64,000 nucleotides of DNA from Alteromonadaceae bacterium (GCA_027013165.1 JALUXV010000161.1:1-64000), one strand, 5' to 3'. Positions 6,792 to 16,573 are shown, counted from the first letter of the stretch. Made by a program: numbers and translations. The notes: a model not told the origin generated them from the sequence alone.

Positions 6792-9349
6792 GTCACGTCA
6801 CCTTCTTTGTGATTACTAGCAACAAATGACCTGTTCTGCTTAATCGCAGACTTGGTATGGGTAAAAAATTTAATATTCAATAAATCAGTATACGACTTGA
6901 GGCTTTGCCTCAGTCTGCTTACTAACTCAAGCAATTGGGTTCGTTGTTTCCCATTCGATGTACCACTATCACTCACTTCATTTAATTCTGTCAAATCAAT
7001 AATATGACAATCAGACTTTAGCTTTAGCAATGCTCTTTCTAGTGCATCCATACCATAGCCATTAAAGGCGCGAGGCAGGCAATAGGTTAACTGTTCAAGT
7101 TGGTCTATTTGATAAGCCAGCGATCTCGGGTAATCTTGAGTAGACACAAGAAGCTCTAATGCAGTACTTACACTTTGGTGCATTCTGTAACGACGTTTGT
7201 GCGTTACAGAGCTAACTTGACTTAACAGCAACATGTCTAAGTTTTCTCGTTGTGCTACTGAAGAAAGTTTGGGGCCGATAAGTAAACTAATGCCACCGAG
7301 TAAACTTTGTATGCGTTCAGTTCTAATACCCATCTCGAACATAAAGTCACCAGTATCCCGCGACAAAGAATCAGTCAGTGACCCCCTAAATGCCATTGCC
7401 AATGAAATAATGTTATCGATTAGCGACTGTAATATGTGAACACTACTGGCGTGATGAATATGAAAAATCTTGTCGTATTCACTCTCTAAATTTTCAAGAA
7501 TTCGCTGGCTATCGTAAGACAGTAGCTCTCTGATATTTTTAGCGCTTGTACAGGTTGCCTTCACTGTACTTGCCAGACTACCGAGTAACTGACTATCTGT
7601 AATGGTTCTATATGCCAAGGCTTTAAAAGATTGATAATCGGTAATAGTATTACTGTCGAGCGGTAAGCTACTTTCCCATTGAATGGATTCAAAGGGTGCT
7701 ATAAGTACTTGTTGCTCTAACCCCCAATTCATCAAATTCAAGGTCTGACTTACCTGCCCCTCAGGGTACATAGACCACTCGCTAAGCTTCTCCATGTATA
7801 CCCGCAGCAATCGACACAAGTTTTCAGTTCGTTCTACACTGGTACCCAAACTGAATAGGTTTTCAGCGGTTCGGCTGGAAATGTATCCCTCCAACAGCGC
7901 CATATCTAAAGTTTTAAGTACGCTTTTAGGTGGCTTAAATTTTTTCTCGGGTGTACTCGCCGTCTTATCACTAGCGACCCACGCATCTTTTATATGGGTC
8001 ACCTCTGTTTGTTTGGACAATTTATCTTGATTGACGGTAATACAAAGAGCCGATGGCAAAACGGTAACTTGATCTTCATGAACTAAGGCGAAAACCCTAA
8101 ACACAACCGGCTTTAACACTAGCTTGTCATCTCGCCAAAAGGGTATTTCTTTAAGATTCACTTTTTCTCTAAAAAATACGTTAGCTTTTGGCTGTTCCTC
8201 TAGTATTTTCTCTATTTCTTCAGCGTGTTTAGCGCCATCCAATCGCAATGAAGGATCGATATAGCTGCGAAGCTCAAATCGCGCCAAGTCGTTCATATCA
8301 ACATTTTCAGGAGCAAAACTTAATGGCTGCTTGATAATCAGTGCTTGTTGATTTAACTGCTGCGATATATGACCTAGTCGATTCTGAATGGCAGGTATTT
8401 GTAGGATACCAGCGCCATAGTTATTCAACATTTGAACATTGCCACTGCGAATGGCTTGAAGTAGCCCAGGCACACCCTGTTCTGAATATTCGGATTGCTC
8501 CAGTGAATCAAGATGCCTATCTTCAATCCATCGCAAAATAATATCGACTTTTTTCAGGCCATTGAGAGCCTTAATCCATACAAATCCCTGTCTGACGGTA
8601 AGGTCTGCACTTCGCACCAAGGTATATCCAAGGTATGTGGCCAAATAGACTTGTTCAGAATAATAAGGGTCTGAAGGGCCCTCGCTAAAAATAACCACCC
8701 GAGCGTCTGCATGTGGTGCGTGTTGCTCAACGGCATTACTCATATCTTGGAAAAAGCCAGCAATACGTTCTACATCACATTTAAAGAACTCATCGCTCAT
8801 GACTCTTCTAGACATGATTCGGTTTTCTAGTAGTAACCCCAAACCTCTCGGGAACTGACAATGGTCTTGAAGTGCGTAGATTTCACCGTCCTTAGATAGG
8901 CCAATATCTAATGCGACTACAAAAAGTGATGCATCAAACTGTGAGTAATCACTTTCGCCGAGGAAAAAAGGATGACCAAACAAACTTAAGCCATCTATGG
9001 AGTGATTCAAAATCAATGACTTAGTAGTGGTAATGTCTTGCAATACTTGATTGAGAAGATGAACTCGTTGTTCCAACCCCCTCGAAATATTAGACCATGT
9101 AGATTTATCAATAAGATGGGGAATAGGGTCTATCATCCACTTATCCCTCAAACTACCATCGATAAAGCCGTTGCTGCGCATCAATCGTTGAATTTCACTA
9201 CACCGAGCCAGTAAATCATCTTCGCTCAAACGACTCAGGTGACTGTACAACCTATGCTGCATTGGATTTTCGTCACTCATGTTTTGACGATTTAAATCAC
9301 AAAATGTCTCAAACCAGCCTGGGTTAGGCTGGGTGTGCTTTTCATTCAT
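6788..9349 (-). CDS. Fused circularly permuted ATP-grasp and alpha-E protein
   Basis: An 853-residue fusion. Residues about 1-475 align in order with the stand-alone ATP-grasp protein of the same operon (DPIPHLIDKSTWSNISRGLEQR, LQDHCQFPRGLGLLLENR, KKVDIILRWIEDRHLD). Residues about 490-830 are an alpha-E domain (EGYISSRTAENLFSLGTSVERTENLCRLLRVY shows the signature pieces). The ATP-grasp part seems degenerate: the Lys and Gly-rich loop VIKPANESGGYG of the paralogue has no counterpart, GGLTR is missing, and the RRID motif reads RWIE. It may be a structural partner rather than an active ligase. Four-base overlaps with both neighbouring genes indicate a tight operon. Confidence 0.88.
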   Translation of the reverse strand: MNEKHTQPNPGWFETFCDLNRQNMSDENPMQHRLYSHLSRLSEDDLLARCSEIQRLMRSNGFIDGSLRDKWMIDPIPHLIDKSTWSNISRGLEQRVHLLNQVLQDITTTKSLILNHSIDGLSLFGHPFFLGESDYSQFDASLFVVALDIGLSKDGEIYALQDHCQFPRGLGLLLENRIMSRRVMSDEFFKCDVERIAGFFQDMSNAVEQHAPHADARVVIFSEGPSDPYYSEQVYLATYLGYTLVRSADLTVRQGFVWIKALNGLKKVDIILRWIEDRHLDSLEQSEYSEQGVPGLLQAIRSGNVQMLNNYGAGILQIPAIQNRLGHISQQLNQQALIIKQPLSFAPENVDMNDLARFELRSYIDPSLRLDGAKHAEEIEKILEEQPKANVFFREKVNLKEIPFWRDDKLVLKPVVFRVFALVHEDQVTVLPSALCITVNQDKLSKQTEVTHIKDAWVASDKTASTPEKKFKPPKSVLKTLDMALLEGYISSRTAENLFSLGTSVERTENLCRLLRVYMEKLSEWSMYPEGQVSQTLNLMNWGLEQQVLIAPFESIQWESSLPLDSNTITDYQSFKALAYRTITDSQLLGSLASTVKATCTSAKNIRELLSYDSQRILENLESEYDKIFHIHHASSVHILQSLIDNIISLAMAFRGSLTDSLSRDTGDFMFEMGIRTERIQSLLGGISLLIGPKLSSVAQRENLDMLLLSQVSSVTHKRRYRMHQSVSTALELLVSTQDYPRSLAYQIDQLEQLTYCLPRAFNGYGMDALERALLKLKSDCHIIDLTELNEVSDSGTSNGKQRTQLLELVSRLRQSLKSYTDLLNIKFFTHTKSAIKQNRSFVASNHKEGDVT

Positions 9350-12300
9350 AGTCGAGGCGGTCTTCTCATATCAAGCGTACATGGATATTCTTCATTAGGC
9401 TGCTCTTCGGCTGGGACTGTAAAATCTATTCCCTGCTTACGTCGCCATTCCTGCATTTGCTCCGGCGACATAGCGTCTGTCGGTAGTTTGAGTTCGGGAG
9501 GCGTGTGGCCGTGCTCCCAAAATCTTGCCACGCGTCTACCCTCTGCCTCAAATGCATTCACCGGATAAGTGGTAAAATTGCGCCCACCTGGATGAGATAC
9601 GTGGTAGGTAAACCCGCCAATTGAACGTCCGCCCCATTTATCATAAACATCAAACACCAAAGGCGCGTGAACACCTATGGTTGGGTGCAGCGCAGAAGGG
9701 GGCTGCCATGCTCTAAAGCGAATACCAGAGACACCGTTGTCTCCAGTCGCATCATACTGAAGTGGCACTGCACGGCCGTTACAACTAATAACATATCGCT
9801 CTTTATTGGTATTCTTTACCGTCAATTGAACCCGTTCTAACGAGGAGTCGACAAATCGAGCCGTACCAGATGAAGACATTTCTTCACCAAGTACATGCCA
9901 AGGCTCAATAGCCGTATGCAGTTCAAGTGCGATGTCTCCCACTCGATGCATACCCGCCAAAGGAAAGCGAAACTCAAAGAAAGGAGCAAACCAATCAAAT
10001 TGAATCGCAAACCCAGCCCCTTGAAGTTGGCTTACCACATCTTTGATATCTTGTTTTACGTAATAGGGAAGCAAGAACTTGTCGTGTAATGCGGTTCCCC
10101 AACGCTTTAATTTGCCTTGGTAGGGGGTCTTCCAAAACCATACGAGTAGCGTTCTTAGCAGCAGCATTTGCATTAAGCTCATTTGTGCATGAGGAGGCAT
10201 TTCAAAACCTCTAAACTCTACTAAGCCTAATCTTCCAGTCGCCGAATCTGGGCTATAAAGTTTATCAATACAAAACTCCGCTCTATGTGTGTTACCAGTA
10301 AGATCAGTGAGTAAGTGCCGAAGCAAGCGATCTGCAATCCAGGGCTGATTTACCTCACCACTGGGAATTTGCGAAAACGCGATCTCTAGTTCATATAACC
10401 TTTCATCTCTGGCTTCATCGACACGGGGTGCCTGACTTGTTGGACCGATAAACATACTTGAAAACAGATAAGACAAACCTGGGTGATGCTGCCAAAACGT
10501 CACAAAACTTCTGAGCAAATCAGGTCGTCTGATAAAGGGGCTTTCGAGTACATGTGCTCCGCCCATGGTCACATGGTTCCCGCCACCTGTGCCGGTATGC
10601 TTACCATCATGCAAGAATTTTTCGGTGCTAAGACGTGATTCTCTCGCCAAGTCATAAAGGACGGAAATATTATTCACCAAGCTTCGCCAAGAGCTCATTG
10701 GATGAATATTCACTTCGATAACTCCGGGATCAGGAGTAACAGCAAACTTATTCACCCGGGAATCTGTAGGCGGGGTATAGCCTTCCAAAATCACTGAAAG
10801 ACCTGTGGCTTCCGCAACTTGTTCAATAGCGTTAAGCAAAAAGCCATAGTATTCAAAATTCTGTAGCGGTGGCATAAATACATAAAGATTACCCTGCCGC
10901 ACCTCGACGCACATTGCTGTCAATAATAGTGCGTCCCCAACATAGCCTTTTTGCGTTGAGGGAGTCTCTGGATAATCTTTGGGTATGTCAGTTGGGTCTC
11001 TATCTGGCTTAAACTCTCCATTACCGATACTTTTCAATGGTAGTCGATATCCCATTGGAGAATCACCAGGCACTAAGAAGCAGTGCTTTCGTCGAAACGA
11101 CCATCGACAACTCTGCCAACCACCATAAACTTCGTCAAAAGTGATGGGCAAAACAAATCCAACCGGCTTATCTAACCCTCGCTCAAGCTTAGCCAAGAAC
11201 TCCTGCCTAGACATGGCTTCCAACAGCTCTTCACTGTCGGGAGACGGATCGAGTTGCTCAGGTAAGTTACCTTCTTGCCATAAATGATAAAGAGCATCTT
11301 CATACGCCGTCACAACTGCCGACGAATCTATTCCGAGGCATTGCGAAAGCTTGCGAGAAAAAACCTCAGCATCAGAAGTGTTCACCTGACCAACTTGTGT
11401 AGGATCCGCTAACAGTGCTGCATTTGTCCATAGCGGCTGGTTATCCTTTCGCCAGTAGTGTGCATATTGCCAACGAGGTAGCGGCTCGCCAGGATACCAT
11501 TTGCCTTGCCCAAAATGACTAAATCCACCATGAGTATAAGTTTTGGTCATGCGCAGAAACAATGAATGTGCAAGCTTGCGCTTTTCTTCCCCATCGGCAG
11601 CAGTGTTCCATTGCTCGCTCTCCATGTCATCGATAGAGATAAATGTTGGCTCGCCGCCCATGGTGAGCTTGATTCCCTGAGCAGCCAGCTCAAGATCCAC
11701 AGCATCTCCAAGCTGCTGAATACTAGACCACTGGGCATCTGAATACGGTTTTGTAACTCTTGGTGGCTCGTGAAGTCGCCTAACCTCATTGCTATAAACT
11801 AGCTCGGATTCACAGGGATCTATGCCGCCACTGACAGGAGCTGCGCTAGAGGGTTCTGGAGTACAAGCAAGAGGAATGTGCCCCTCTCCAGCAAATAGTC
11901 CTGATGTTGGATCTAATCCTATCCACCCTGCGCCAGGCACATAAACTTCGCACCACGCATGCAGATCAGTAAAGTCTTTCTCTGGGCCACTGGGGCCATC
12001 AAGGTCTTTAACATCAGGTGCAAGTTGAACTAAATACCCCGAAACAAAACGTGCCGCCAAGCCAAGGTATCGAAAAAGTTGTACCAATAACCAAGATGAG
12101 TCTCGACAGGACCCGGACTTTAATTTGAGTGTTTCATCTGGTGTCTGAACACCAGGGTCTAATCGTATGTTGTAATTAATTAAGTCGTATACTTTTTGAT
12201 TGACTGACACTAAAAAGTCTACGGTAGAGGTGGGCTTTTCTGGTTTACATGCTTCTACTAATGAGAGTACATCCTGACCCACCTCATTGGTTTCCAAATA

Positions 12301-12648
12301 TGGAATCAAATCGTGTGAGGTTCTATCGTCGTAGTTGAACGGGAACTTTTCTGCGCTTTCATCCAAAAAGAAGTCAAAAGGATTAATCACTGTTAAATCA
12401 GCAACGACATCAACAGTAAAACTAAACTCTCTTGTGGGTTCAGGAAAAACCACTCGCGCCAAGAAATTCCCAAAAGGATCTTGCTGCCAATTAATAAAGT
12501 GATTTTCTGGTTTAATTTTCAGCGAGTGGCTGACAATAGGAGTTCTGGAGTGCGCCGCCGGACGCAACCTAAAAATATGGGGTCCCATATTGATTAGGCG
12601 ATCATATTTGTATTCGGTTTTGTGAGTAATCCCTACCCTAATTGTCAT
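9346..12648 (-). CDS. Large transglutaminase plus DUF2126 protein
   Basis: The first gene of the operon encodes 1100 residues. An N-terminal transglutaminase-like N domain (about 1-90) is followed by a transglutaminase core with Cys181 (GSCRDSS), His230 (DLHAW) and Asp246 (GLDPTSG). The remaining about 800 residues form the DUF2126/COG4196 region, starting near KLTMGGEPTFISIDD and including GGGNHVTMGG and the C-terminal MRRPPRL. There is no signal peptide. Known proteins of this architecture are about 1100 residues and are regularly encoded with the ATP-grasp and alpha-E proteins. The start at 12648 is the only ATG near the conserved MTIRVGITHKTEY; its ribosome binding site is weak. Confidence 0.9.
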   Translation of the reverse strand: MTIRVGITHKTEYKYDRLINMGPHIFRLRPAAHSRTPIVSHSLKIKPENHFINWQQDPFGNFLARVVFPEPTREFSFTVDVVADLTVINPFDFFLDESAEKFPFNYDDRTSHDLIPYLETNEVGQDVLSLVEACKPEKPTSTVDFLVSVNQKVYDLINYNIRLDPGVQTPDETLKLKSGSCRDSSWLLVQLFRYLGLAARFVSGYLVQLAPDVKDLDGPSGPEKDFTDLHAWCEVYVPGAGWIGLDPTSGLFAGEGHIPLACTPEPSSAAPVSGGIDPCESELVYSNEVRRLHEPPRVTKPYSDAQWSSIQQLGDAVDLELAAQGIKLTMGGEPTFISIDDMESEQWNTAADGEEKRKLAHSLFLRMTKTYTHGGFSHFGQGKWYPGEPLPRWQYAHYWRKDNQPLWTNAALLADPTQVGQVNTSDAEVFSRKLSQCLGIDSSAVVTAYEDALYHLWQEGNLPEQLDPSPDSEELLEAMSRQEFLAKLERGLDKPVGFVLPITFDEVYGGWQSCRWSFRRKHCFLVPGDSPMGYRLPLKSIGNGEFKPDRDPTDIPKDYPETPSTQKGYVGDALLLTAMCVEVRQGNLYVFMPPLQNFEYYGFLLNAIEQVAEATGLSVILEGYTPPTDSRVNKFAVTPDPGVIEVNIHPMSSWRSLVNNISVLYDLARESRLSTEKFLHDGKHTGTGGGNHVTMGGAHVLESPFIRRPDLLRSFVTFWQHHPGLSYLFSSMFIGPTSQAPRVDEARDERLYELEIAFSQIPSGEVNQPWIADRLLRHLLTDLTGNTHRAEFCIDKLYSPDSATGRLGLVEFRGFEMPPHAQMSLMQMLLLRTLLVWFWKTPYQGKLKRWGTALHDKFLLPYYVKQDIKDVVSQLQGAGFAIQFDWFAPFFEFRFPLAGMHRVGDIALELHTAIEPWHVLGEEMSSSGTARFVDSSLERVQLTVKNTNKERYVISCNGRAVPLQYDATGDNGVSGIRFRAWQPPSALHPTIGVHAPLVFDVYDKWGGRSIGGFTYHVSHPGGRNFTTYPVNAFEAEGRRVARFWEHGHTPPELKLPTDAMSPEQMQEWRRKQGIDFTVPAEEQPNEEYPCTLDMRRPPRL

Positions 12649-12686
12649 GACGTTACACTCGAAGAATATATTTTCTATGGAGATTC

Positions 12687-12715
12687 AGAATAATGTTCAT
12701 TTGTCATCGGCGCAA
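12687..12715 (-). promoter_or_regulatory. Candidate promoter of the transglutaminase/ATP-grasp operon
   Basis: On the minus strand, TTGCGC (12710-12715) and TATTCT (12687-12692) are separated by 17 bases, a reasonable sigma-70 match, about 40 bases before the ATG at 12648. This is inference from consensus only. Confidence 0.45.
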
Positions 12716-12800
12716 TCAGTATTGATCATCAAAAAAAACTTGAGTTATAGATTCCATTGCCAACCTATTCATATTGAATTTCTACTCTAAAATTTATCGC

Positions 12801-12832
12801 GACACCACAGACAAACTCTAGCACTCACGGCT
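12801..12832. repeat. 32-bp direct repeat, right copy (remnant of greB end)
   Basis: A perfect copy of 3382-3413. Here it is not part of an intact greB: the bases before it (aaatttatcgc) do not match greB, while the bases after it lead straight into the tex promoter and gene. It therefore looks like a duplicated greB terminus left by the event that placed the operon between greB and tex. Confidence 0.95.
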
Positions 12833-12840
12833 CGCGGTGC

Positions 12841-12846
12841 TATACT
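12841..12846 (+). promoter_or_regulatory. Candidate -10 element of tex
   Basis: TATACT, 22 bases before the upstream ATG and 91 before the preferred tex start. The region 17 bases further upstream (ctagca) is a poor -35 and lies inside the 32-bp repeat. Confidence 0.35.
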
Positions 12847-12936
12847 GCGCCCACAAATGAGATCGCCATGCCATACTCAGCAGAATTCGCACAACGACGT
12901 GGCATATTTACTTTTTTCACTGGCCCAGAGCGGACT

Positions 12937-15270
12937 ATGATCAACAACAAAATTGCAGAAGAACTCGCCGTCAGCGCATCACAAGTTGACGCGGCTATTT
13001 CACTACTAGACGGCGGCGCTACAGTTCCATTTATTGCGCGATACAGAAAGGAAGTTACTCAAGGACTAGACGACACTCAGTTGCGTCACCTAGAACAGCG
13101 TCTTACTTATCTGCGAGAGCTTGAAGACCGCCGTGGCGTTATCCTTAAGTCAATTGACGAGCAAGGCAAACTGTCTGATGCATTAAAGCAAAGCATTTTG
13201 AATGCAGACAATAAAACGTCTTTAGAAGACCTTTATCTTCCGTATAAACCACGTAGAAGAACGAAAGGACAAATCGCTATTGAAGCTGGCTTAGCGCCTT
13301 TGGCTGATGCGCTATTTGCCGACCCTGATTTAGATCCACAACTCGAAGCTGAAAAATTCATTGATACAGAGAAAGGTGTAAACGACACCAAAGCAGCACT
13401 AGATGGCGCACGCTATATTTTGATGGAACGCTTTGCCGAAGATGCAGGGCTACTGGGCAAGATTCGTAACTATTTAACCAATAATGCCGATTTAGTCGCT
13501 ACCGTGGTGCAAGGTAAAGAGCAGGAAGCCGTTAAGTTTAAAGATTATTTTGCTCACACCGAGCCATACAAAAAAGTGCCTTCTCACCGTGCACTTGCCA
13601 TGTTTAGAGGCCGTAACGAAGGTGTGCTGCATATCCAGTTAGACGCTGATCCGAACAACGAAGACAACACAGCGCCATCCCATTGTGAGCATTTAATTGC
13701 GGAGCATTATGATATTAAGCATCGCAATCGCGCCGCTGATAATTTTCTGAAGCAAGTGGTGCAGTGGACATGGAAAATCAAAATTGCGCTGCATATGGAA
13801 ACTGAGTTGTTCAGTGCCCTTCGCGAACGCGCAGAACAAGAAGCCATTGACGTATTTGCCAAAAACTTGAGTGATTTGTTGATGGCAGCCCCCGCCGGTG
13901 CAAAGACAACCATGGGTTTAGACCCGGGTTTACGTACTGGTGTGAAGGTTGCCGTAGTTGATAAAACCGGTAAAACCGTGGCGACGAATACGATTTTCCC
14001 TCATGCACCGCAAAATCAGTGGGAAAAGTCGAAGCGAACGCTTGCCACACTTTGCAAACAATACAAAGTGGAGCTTATCAGTATTGGCAATGGCACTGGC
14101 TCTCGTGAAACCGACAAGCTGGTTGCCGAGCTATTAAAGGCGGAAGATGGCGTTAACGCTCAAAAAATCATGGTTAGCGAAGCTGGCGCCTCGGTATATT
14201 CTGCTTCAGAGCTAGCTTCTAAAGAGCTTCCAGACCTTGATGTATCGCTACGTGGCGCTGTATCAATTGCCCGTAGACTACAAGATCCCCTTGCCGAGCT
14301 TGTTAAAATTGAGCCAAAGGCCATTGGCGTTGGCCAATATCAACACGATGTGAGCCAAAGTTTACTTGGCAAATCACTCGATAGTGTCATCGAAGACTGT
14401 GTAAACGCGGTGGGTGTAGATTTAAATACCGCATCGCCCGCATTGTTAAGCTATGTATCAGGCCTAAACAAAACCCTAGCCCAAAACATTGTTCACCACC
14501 GCGACACAAATGGTGCATTTAGCGATCGTAAAAAGTTACTTAAAGTAGAGCGCTTGGGGCCAAAAGCCTTTGAACAAGCGGCGGGCTTCCTTCGCATTGT
14601 GGGTGGCACCAACCCGCTAGATGCCTCTGCTGTTCACCCAGAAGCTTACCCAGTGGTAGACAAAATCGTGGATACCACTGCAGTTGCAGTAAACGACTTA
14701 GTAGGTAACTCGGCGTTATTGAAATCCTTATCGCCAGACACCTTCGCCAACGACGAGTTTGGTGTGCCTACGGTAAAAGATATCTTAAGCGAGCTGGACA
14801 AACCGGGACGCGACCCACGCCCAGAGTTCAAAACTGCGGCGTTTAAAGATGGCGTAGAAACCATCAGCGATATTAAGCCAGGAATGATCCTAGAGGGCGT
14901 GGTGAGTAACGTTGCCAATTTTGGTGCGTTTGTGGATGTAGGCGTACATCAGGACGGACTGGTTCACATTTCTGCCCTTACCAACAAGTTTATTTCAGAC
15001 CCTCGTGAAGTGGTTAAAGCCGGTGACATTGTAAAAGTGAAGGTGCTTGAAGTTGACGTTCAGCGCAAGCGTATTTCATTTACCATGCGTTTAGATGATA
15101 CACCGCAAGCCAGCAAGCAACATAATGGTGGTAAAAAACCGGCTAATAGCGGCAAGCAGAGTGCGAAGAGCCATCAGGGTAAACGTGGTGGAAACCGTGC
15201 TTCAGAGCCACAAAACAGCGCTATGGGTAATGCATTTGCCGATGCTTTTGCCAAAGCAAAAACTAAATAA
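12937..15270 (+). CDS. tex: Tex/YhgF S1 RNA-binding transcription accessory protein
   Basis: A nucleic-acid-binding protein linked to transcription and RNA handling. The start at 12937 gives [20 protein letters not shown], matching the family N-terminus; the frame is open to an ATG at 12868 that would add 23 atypical residues (neither start has a strong ribosome binding site). The 777 residues include the N-terminal helical region with [17 protein letters not shown], a YqgF-like RNase fold ([19 protein letters not shown]), helix-hairpin-helix repeats ([18 protein letters not shown]) and a C-terminal S1 domain (about 635-700, [20 protein letters not shown]). A Lys/Gly/Ser-rich tail follows. 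In E. coli it lies directly downstream of greB; here it is 9.5 kb away. Confidence 0.95.
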   Translation: MINNKIAEELAVSASQVDAAISLLDGGATVPFIARYRKEVTQGLDDTQLRHLEQRLTYLRELEDRRGVILKSIDEQGKLSDALKQSILNADNKTSLEDLYLPYKPRRRTKGQIAIEAGLAPLADALFADPDLDPQLEAEKFIDTEKGVNDTKAALDGARYILMERFAEDAGLLGKIRNYLTNNADLVATVVQGKEQEAVKFKDYFAHTEPYKKVPSHRALAMFRGRNEGVLHIQLDADPNNEDNTAPSHCEHLIAEHYDIKHRNRAADNFLKQVVQWTWKIKIALHMETELFSALRERAEQEAIDVFAKNLSDLLMAAPAGAKTTMGLDPGLRTGVKVAVVDKTGKTVATNTIFPHAPQNQWEKSKRTLATLCKQYKVELISIGNGTGSRETDKLVAELLKAEDGVNAQKIMVSEAGASVYSASELASKELPDLDVSLRGAVSIARRLQDPLAELVKIEPKAIGVGQYQHDVSQSLLGKSLDSVIEDCVNAVGVDLNTASPALLSYVSGLNKTLAQNIVHHRDTNGAFSDRKKLLKVERLGPKAFEQAAGFLRIVGGTNPLDASAVHPEAYPVVDKIVDTTAVAVNDLVGNSALLKSLSPDTFANDEFGVPTVKDILSELDKPGRDPRPEFKTAAFKDGVETISDIKPGMILEGVVSNVANFGAFVDVGVHQDGLVHISALTNKFISDPREVVKAGDIVKVKVLEVDVQRKRISFTMRLDDTPQASKQHNGGKKPANSGKQSAKSHQGKRGGNRASEPQNSAMGNAFADAFAKAKTK

Positions 15271-15297
15271 CCTATTGCGTTAGGTAAACTATAGGTG

Positions 15298-16236
15298 TTA
15301 CGCCTGAGCTGAAAAGCCTTCCGCTAGGGGGGTATAAGCTTGGGTGTAAGCCGATTGAATACGACCTTTACGCGCTTGCATTAACGCGTTTACTGCGGGG
15401 TCAAGCTCAGCCTCAACATCAAGGGAGCGGGTACCCACATCACCGCCATCACTGCCGCCAATATCGGCCTCGGCAATAATGTCTTCAAAGGATTGGGCAA
15501 AAGACGATGCAACTGAGCCACTTTGCTCTTGGCTAGACTCAGACTCCCCGTTTTCCACATTATTTTCGGCAGGGCTCTCTAGAGAATCGCGCTTTTCCTC
15601 GCTAAGCTCAACACGCGCTTCAAAGGCTTTTTGGGCCGCTTCCGCAGCCACCTTCAAATCTTGAGCAGAAGGTTGTGCAGGTGCTAAGGCAGCAGCTCGT
15701 ACTTGTTGCATCTTACGCACAGTTTGTTCGGGTGTTTGTTCTTCTGATATGTCGATAGACACCTCACCACCCGTCACATAACGCTTATTATCTGGACCAG
15801 TGGTGCACTCGTACTTTGGCGAACCCGCATATTGACCACCAGTAGCCGCATGGGCTTGCTCGTGGGCACGAACCTCTTGGTCACGAGCCTTTAACGATTC
15901 AATCTGCTTTTGTTCGGCTTGCTGGCGCTGTTGCTCCTGTGCATCTTCTTTACCAGCACTTTGATCACTGCCGTTGTCACGATCTTGAGTAGCGTTTTCT
16001 GCACCCTGTGGCGCTGATTGAATCTGAGGCCTTTCGTAAGTCACCGGAGCTGGTGCTTGACCGGGCGTTTTCGCTCTGTCGCTTTCAGAACCTAAGCCTT
16101 TCTGCGAAGCGCCTTTTTCAGCATCGCTAGTTTGTGGAATGGTTTCACGAAGAATATTGTCACGTCTTGCAGCCTCGGTGCTAATGTTAGCCGTGGGTAT
16201 AGTTGCTGCGGTGGGGATGGGAGTGACGATATTCAT
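15298..16236 (-). CDS. Putative zinc metalloprotease, CJM1_0395/SprA-related family
   Basis: A protein of 312 residues. Residues about 1-110 are low-complexity, rich in Ala, Thr, Gln and Glu, without a classical signal peptide. Residues about 115-200 hold the conserved core: RDQEVRAHEQAHAATGGQYAG includes the HEQAH (HExxH) zinc-protease signature at His125-His129, followed by YVTGGEVSIDIS. The C-terminal third is acidic and Gln/Ser-rich. The family is annotated as putative metalloprotease from the motif; substrates are not known. It is 13 bp downstream of a small flagellar-rod-like gene on the same strand, so the pair is probably an operon. Confidence 0.85.
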   Translation of the reverse strand: MNIVTPIPTAATIPTANISTEAARRDNILRETIPQTSDAEKGASQKGLGSESDRAKTPGQAPAPVTYERPQIQSAPQGAENATQDRDNGSDQSAGKEDAQEQQRQQAEQKQIESLKARDQEVRAHEQAHAATGGQYAGSPKYECTTGPDNKRYVTGGEVSIDISEEQTPEQTVRKMQQVRAAALAPAQPSAQDLKVAAEAAQKAFEARVELSEEKRDSLESPAENNVENGESESSQEQSGSVASSFAQSFEDIIAEADIGGSDGGDVGTRSLDVEAELDPAVNALMQARKGRIQSAYTQAYTPLAEGFSAQA

Positions 16237-16249
16237 TAGCTGTTATCCG

Positions 16250-16573
16250 TTACGCTAACGTATCTATGATAGTGCCTACGGCATCGTAAGCTGTGTCTAA
16301 TACCTTAGCCGATGCTTGGGCATTCACACTATTAATCTGCAATGAGAGTAGGTCAGACATAAATGAGTCTGAACTACTGGGTAACGTTTGTTTTAGGGTA
16401 GACAAACCATTTACAGACGCATTTGCCAATACAGCACCAACGCCGTCAGATTCTAACGTTAACTGCGCGCTTTTTTGTGCAATATTCACCGATGCGTTTG
16501 TAATACCATTACTAGCCCGCTGTAAACCAAGCTGGCCAGACACAATGGCAGAATTGATATTGTTGTCAATCAT
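16250..16573 (-). CDS. Small flagellar rod/hook-like protein
   Basis: A 107-residue product. The ATG at 16573 (MIDNNINSAIVSG) is preferred over the in-frame GTG at 16585. The N-terminus (GLQRASNGITNASVNIA) resembles the ALQAASNNIANANT segment of flagellar rod and hook proteins, and the C-terminus (NAQASAKVLDTAYDAVGTIIDTLA) resembles their C-terminal helix ending near DTL. Both are the coiled-coil segments that assemble axial proteins; the intervening domain is absent, so this is a minimal rod-like protein. No other flagellar gene is in the window. A structural or chaperone role is not shown. It probably shares a transcript with the metalloprotease gene. Confidence 0.6.
   Translation of the reverse strand: MIDNNINSAIVSGQLGLQRASNGITNASVNIAQKSAQLTLESDGVGAVLANASVNGLSTLKQTLPSSSDSFMSDLLSLQINSVNAQASAKVLDTAYDAVGTIIDTLA

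Noticed and set aside
12677-12790. A 37-codon plus-strand frame in the promoter region before tex
   Set aside because: No ribosome binding site, it overlaps the likely promoter of the minus-strand operon, and it is short enough to be chance.
3414-12800. An insertion sequence, prophage or integron explanation for the block between the 32-bp repeats
   Set aside because: I see no transposase, integrase or terminal inverted repeats just inside the repeat copies, so a classical mobile element is not supported although an insertion event is.
12868-12936. The 23-residue N-terminal extension of tex
   Set aside because: The family N-terminus begins at 12937 and the extension shows no similarity to Tex. 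It cannot be fully excluded, because the candidate -10 box lies just upstream of 12868.
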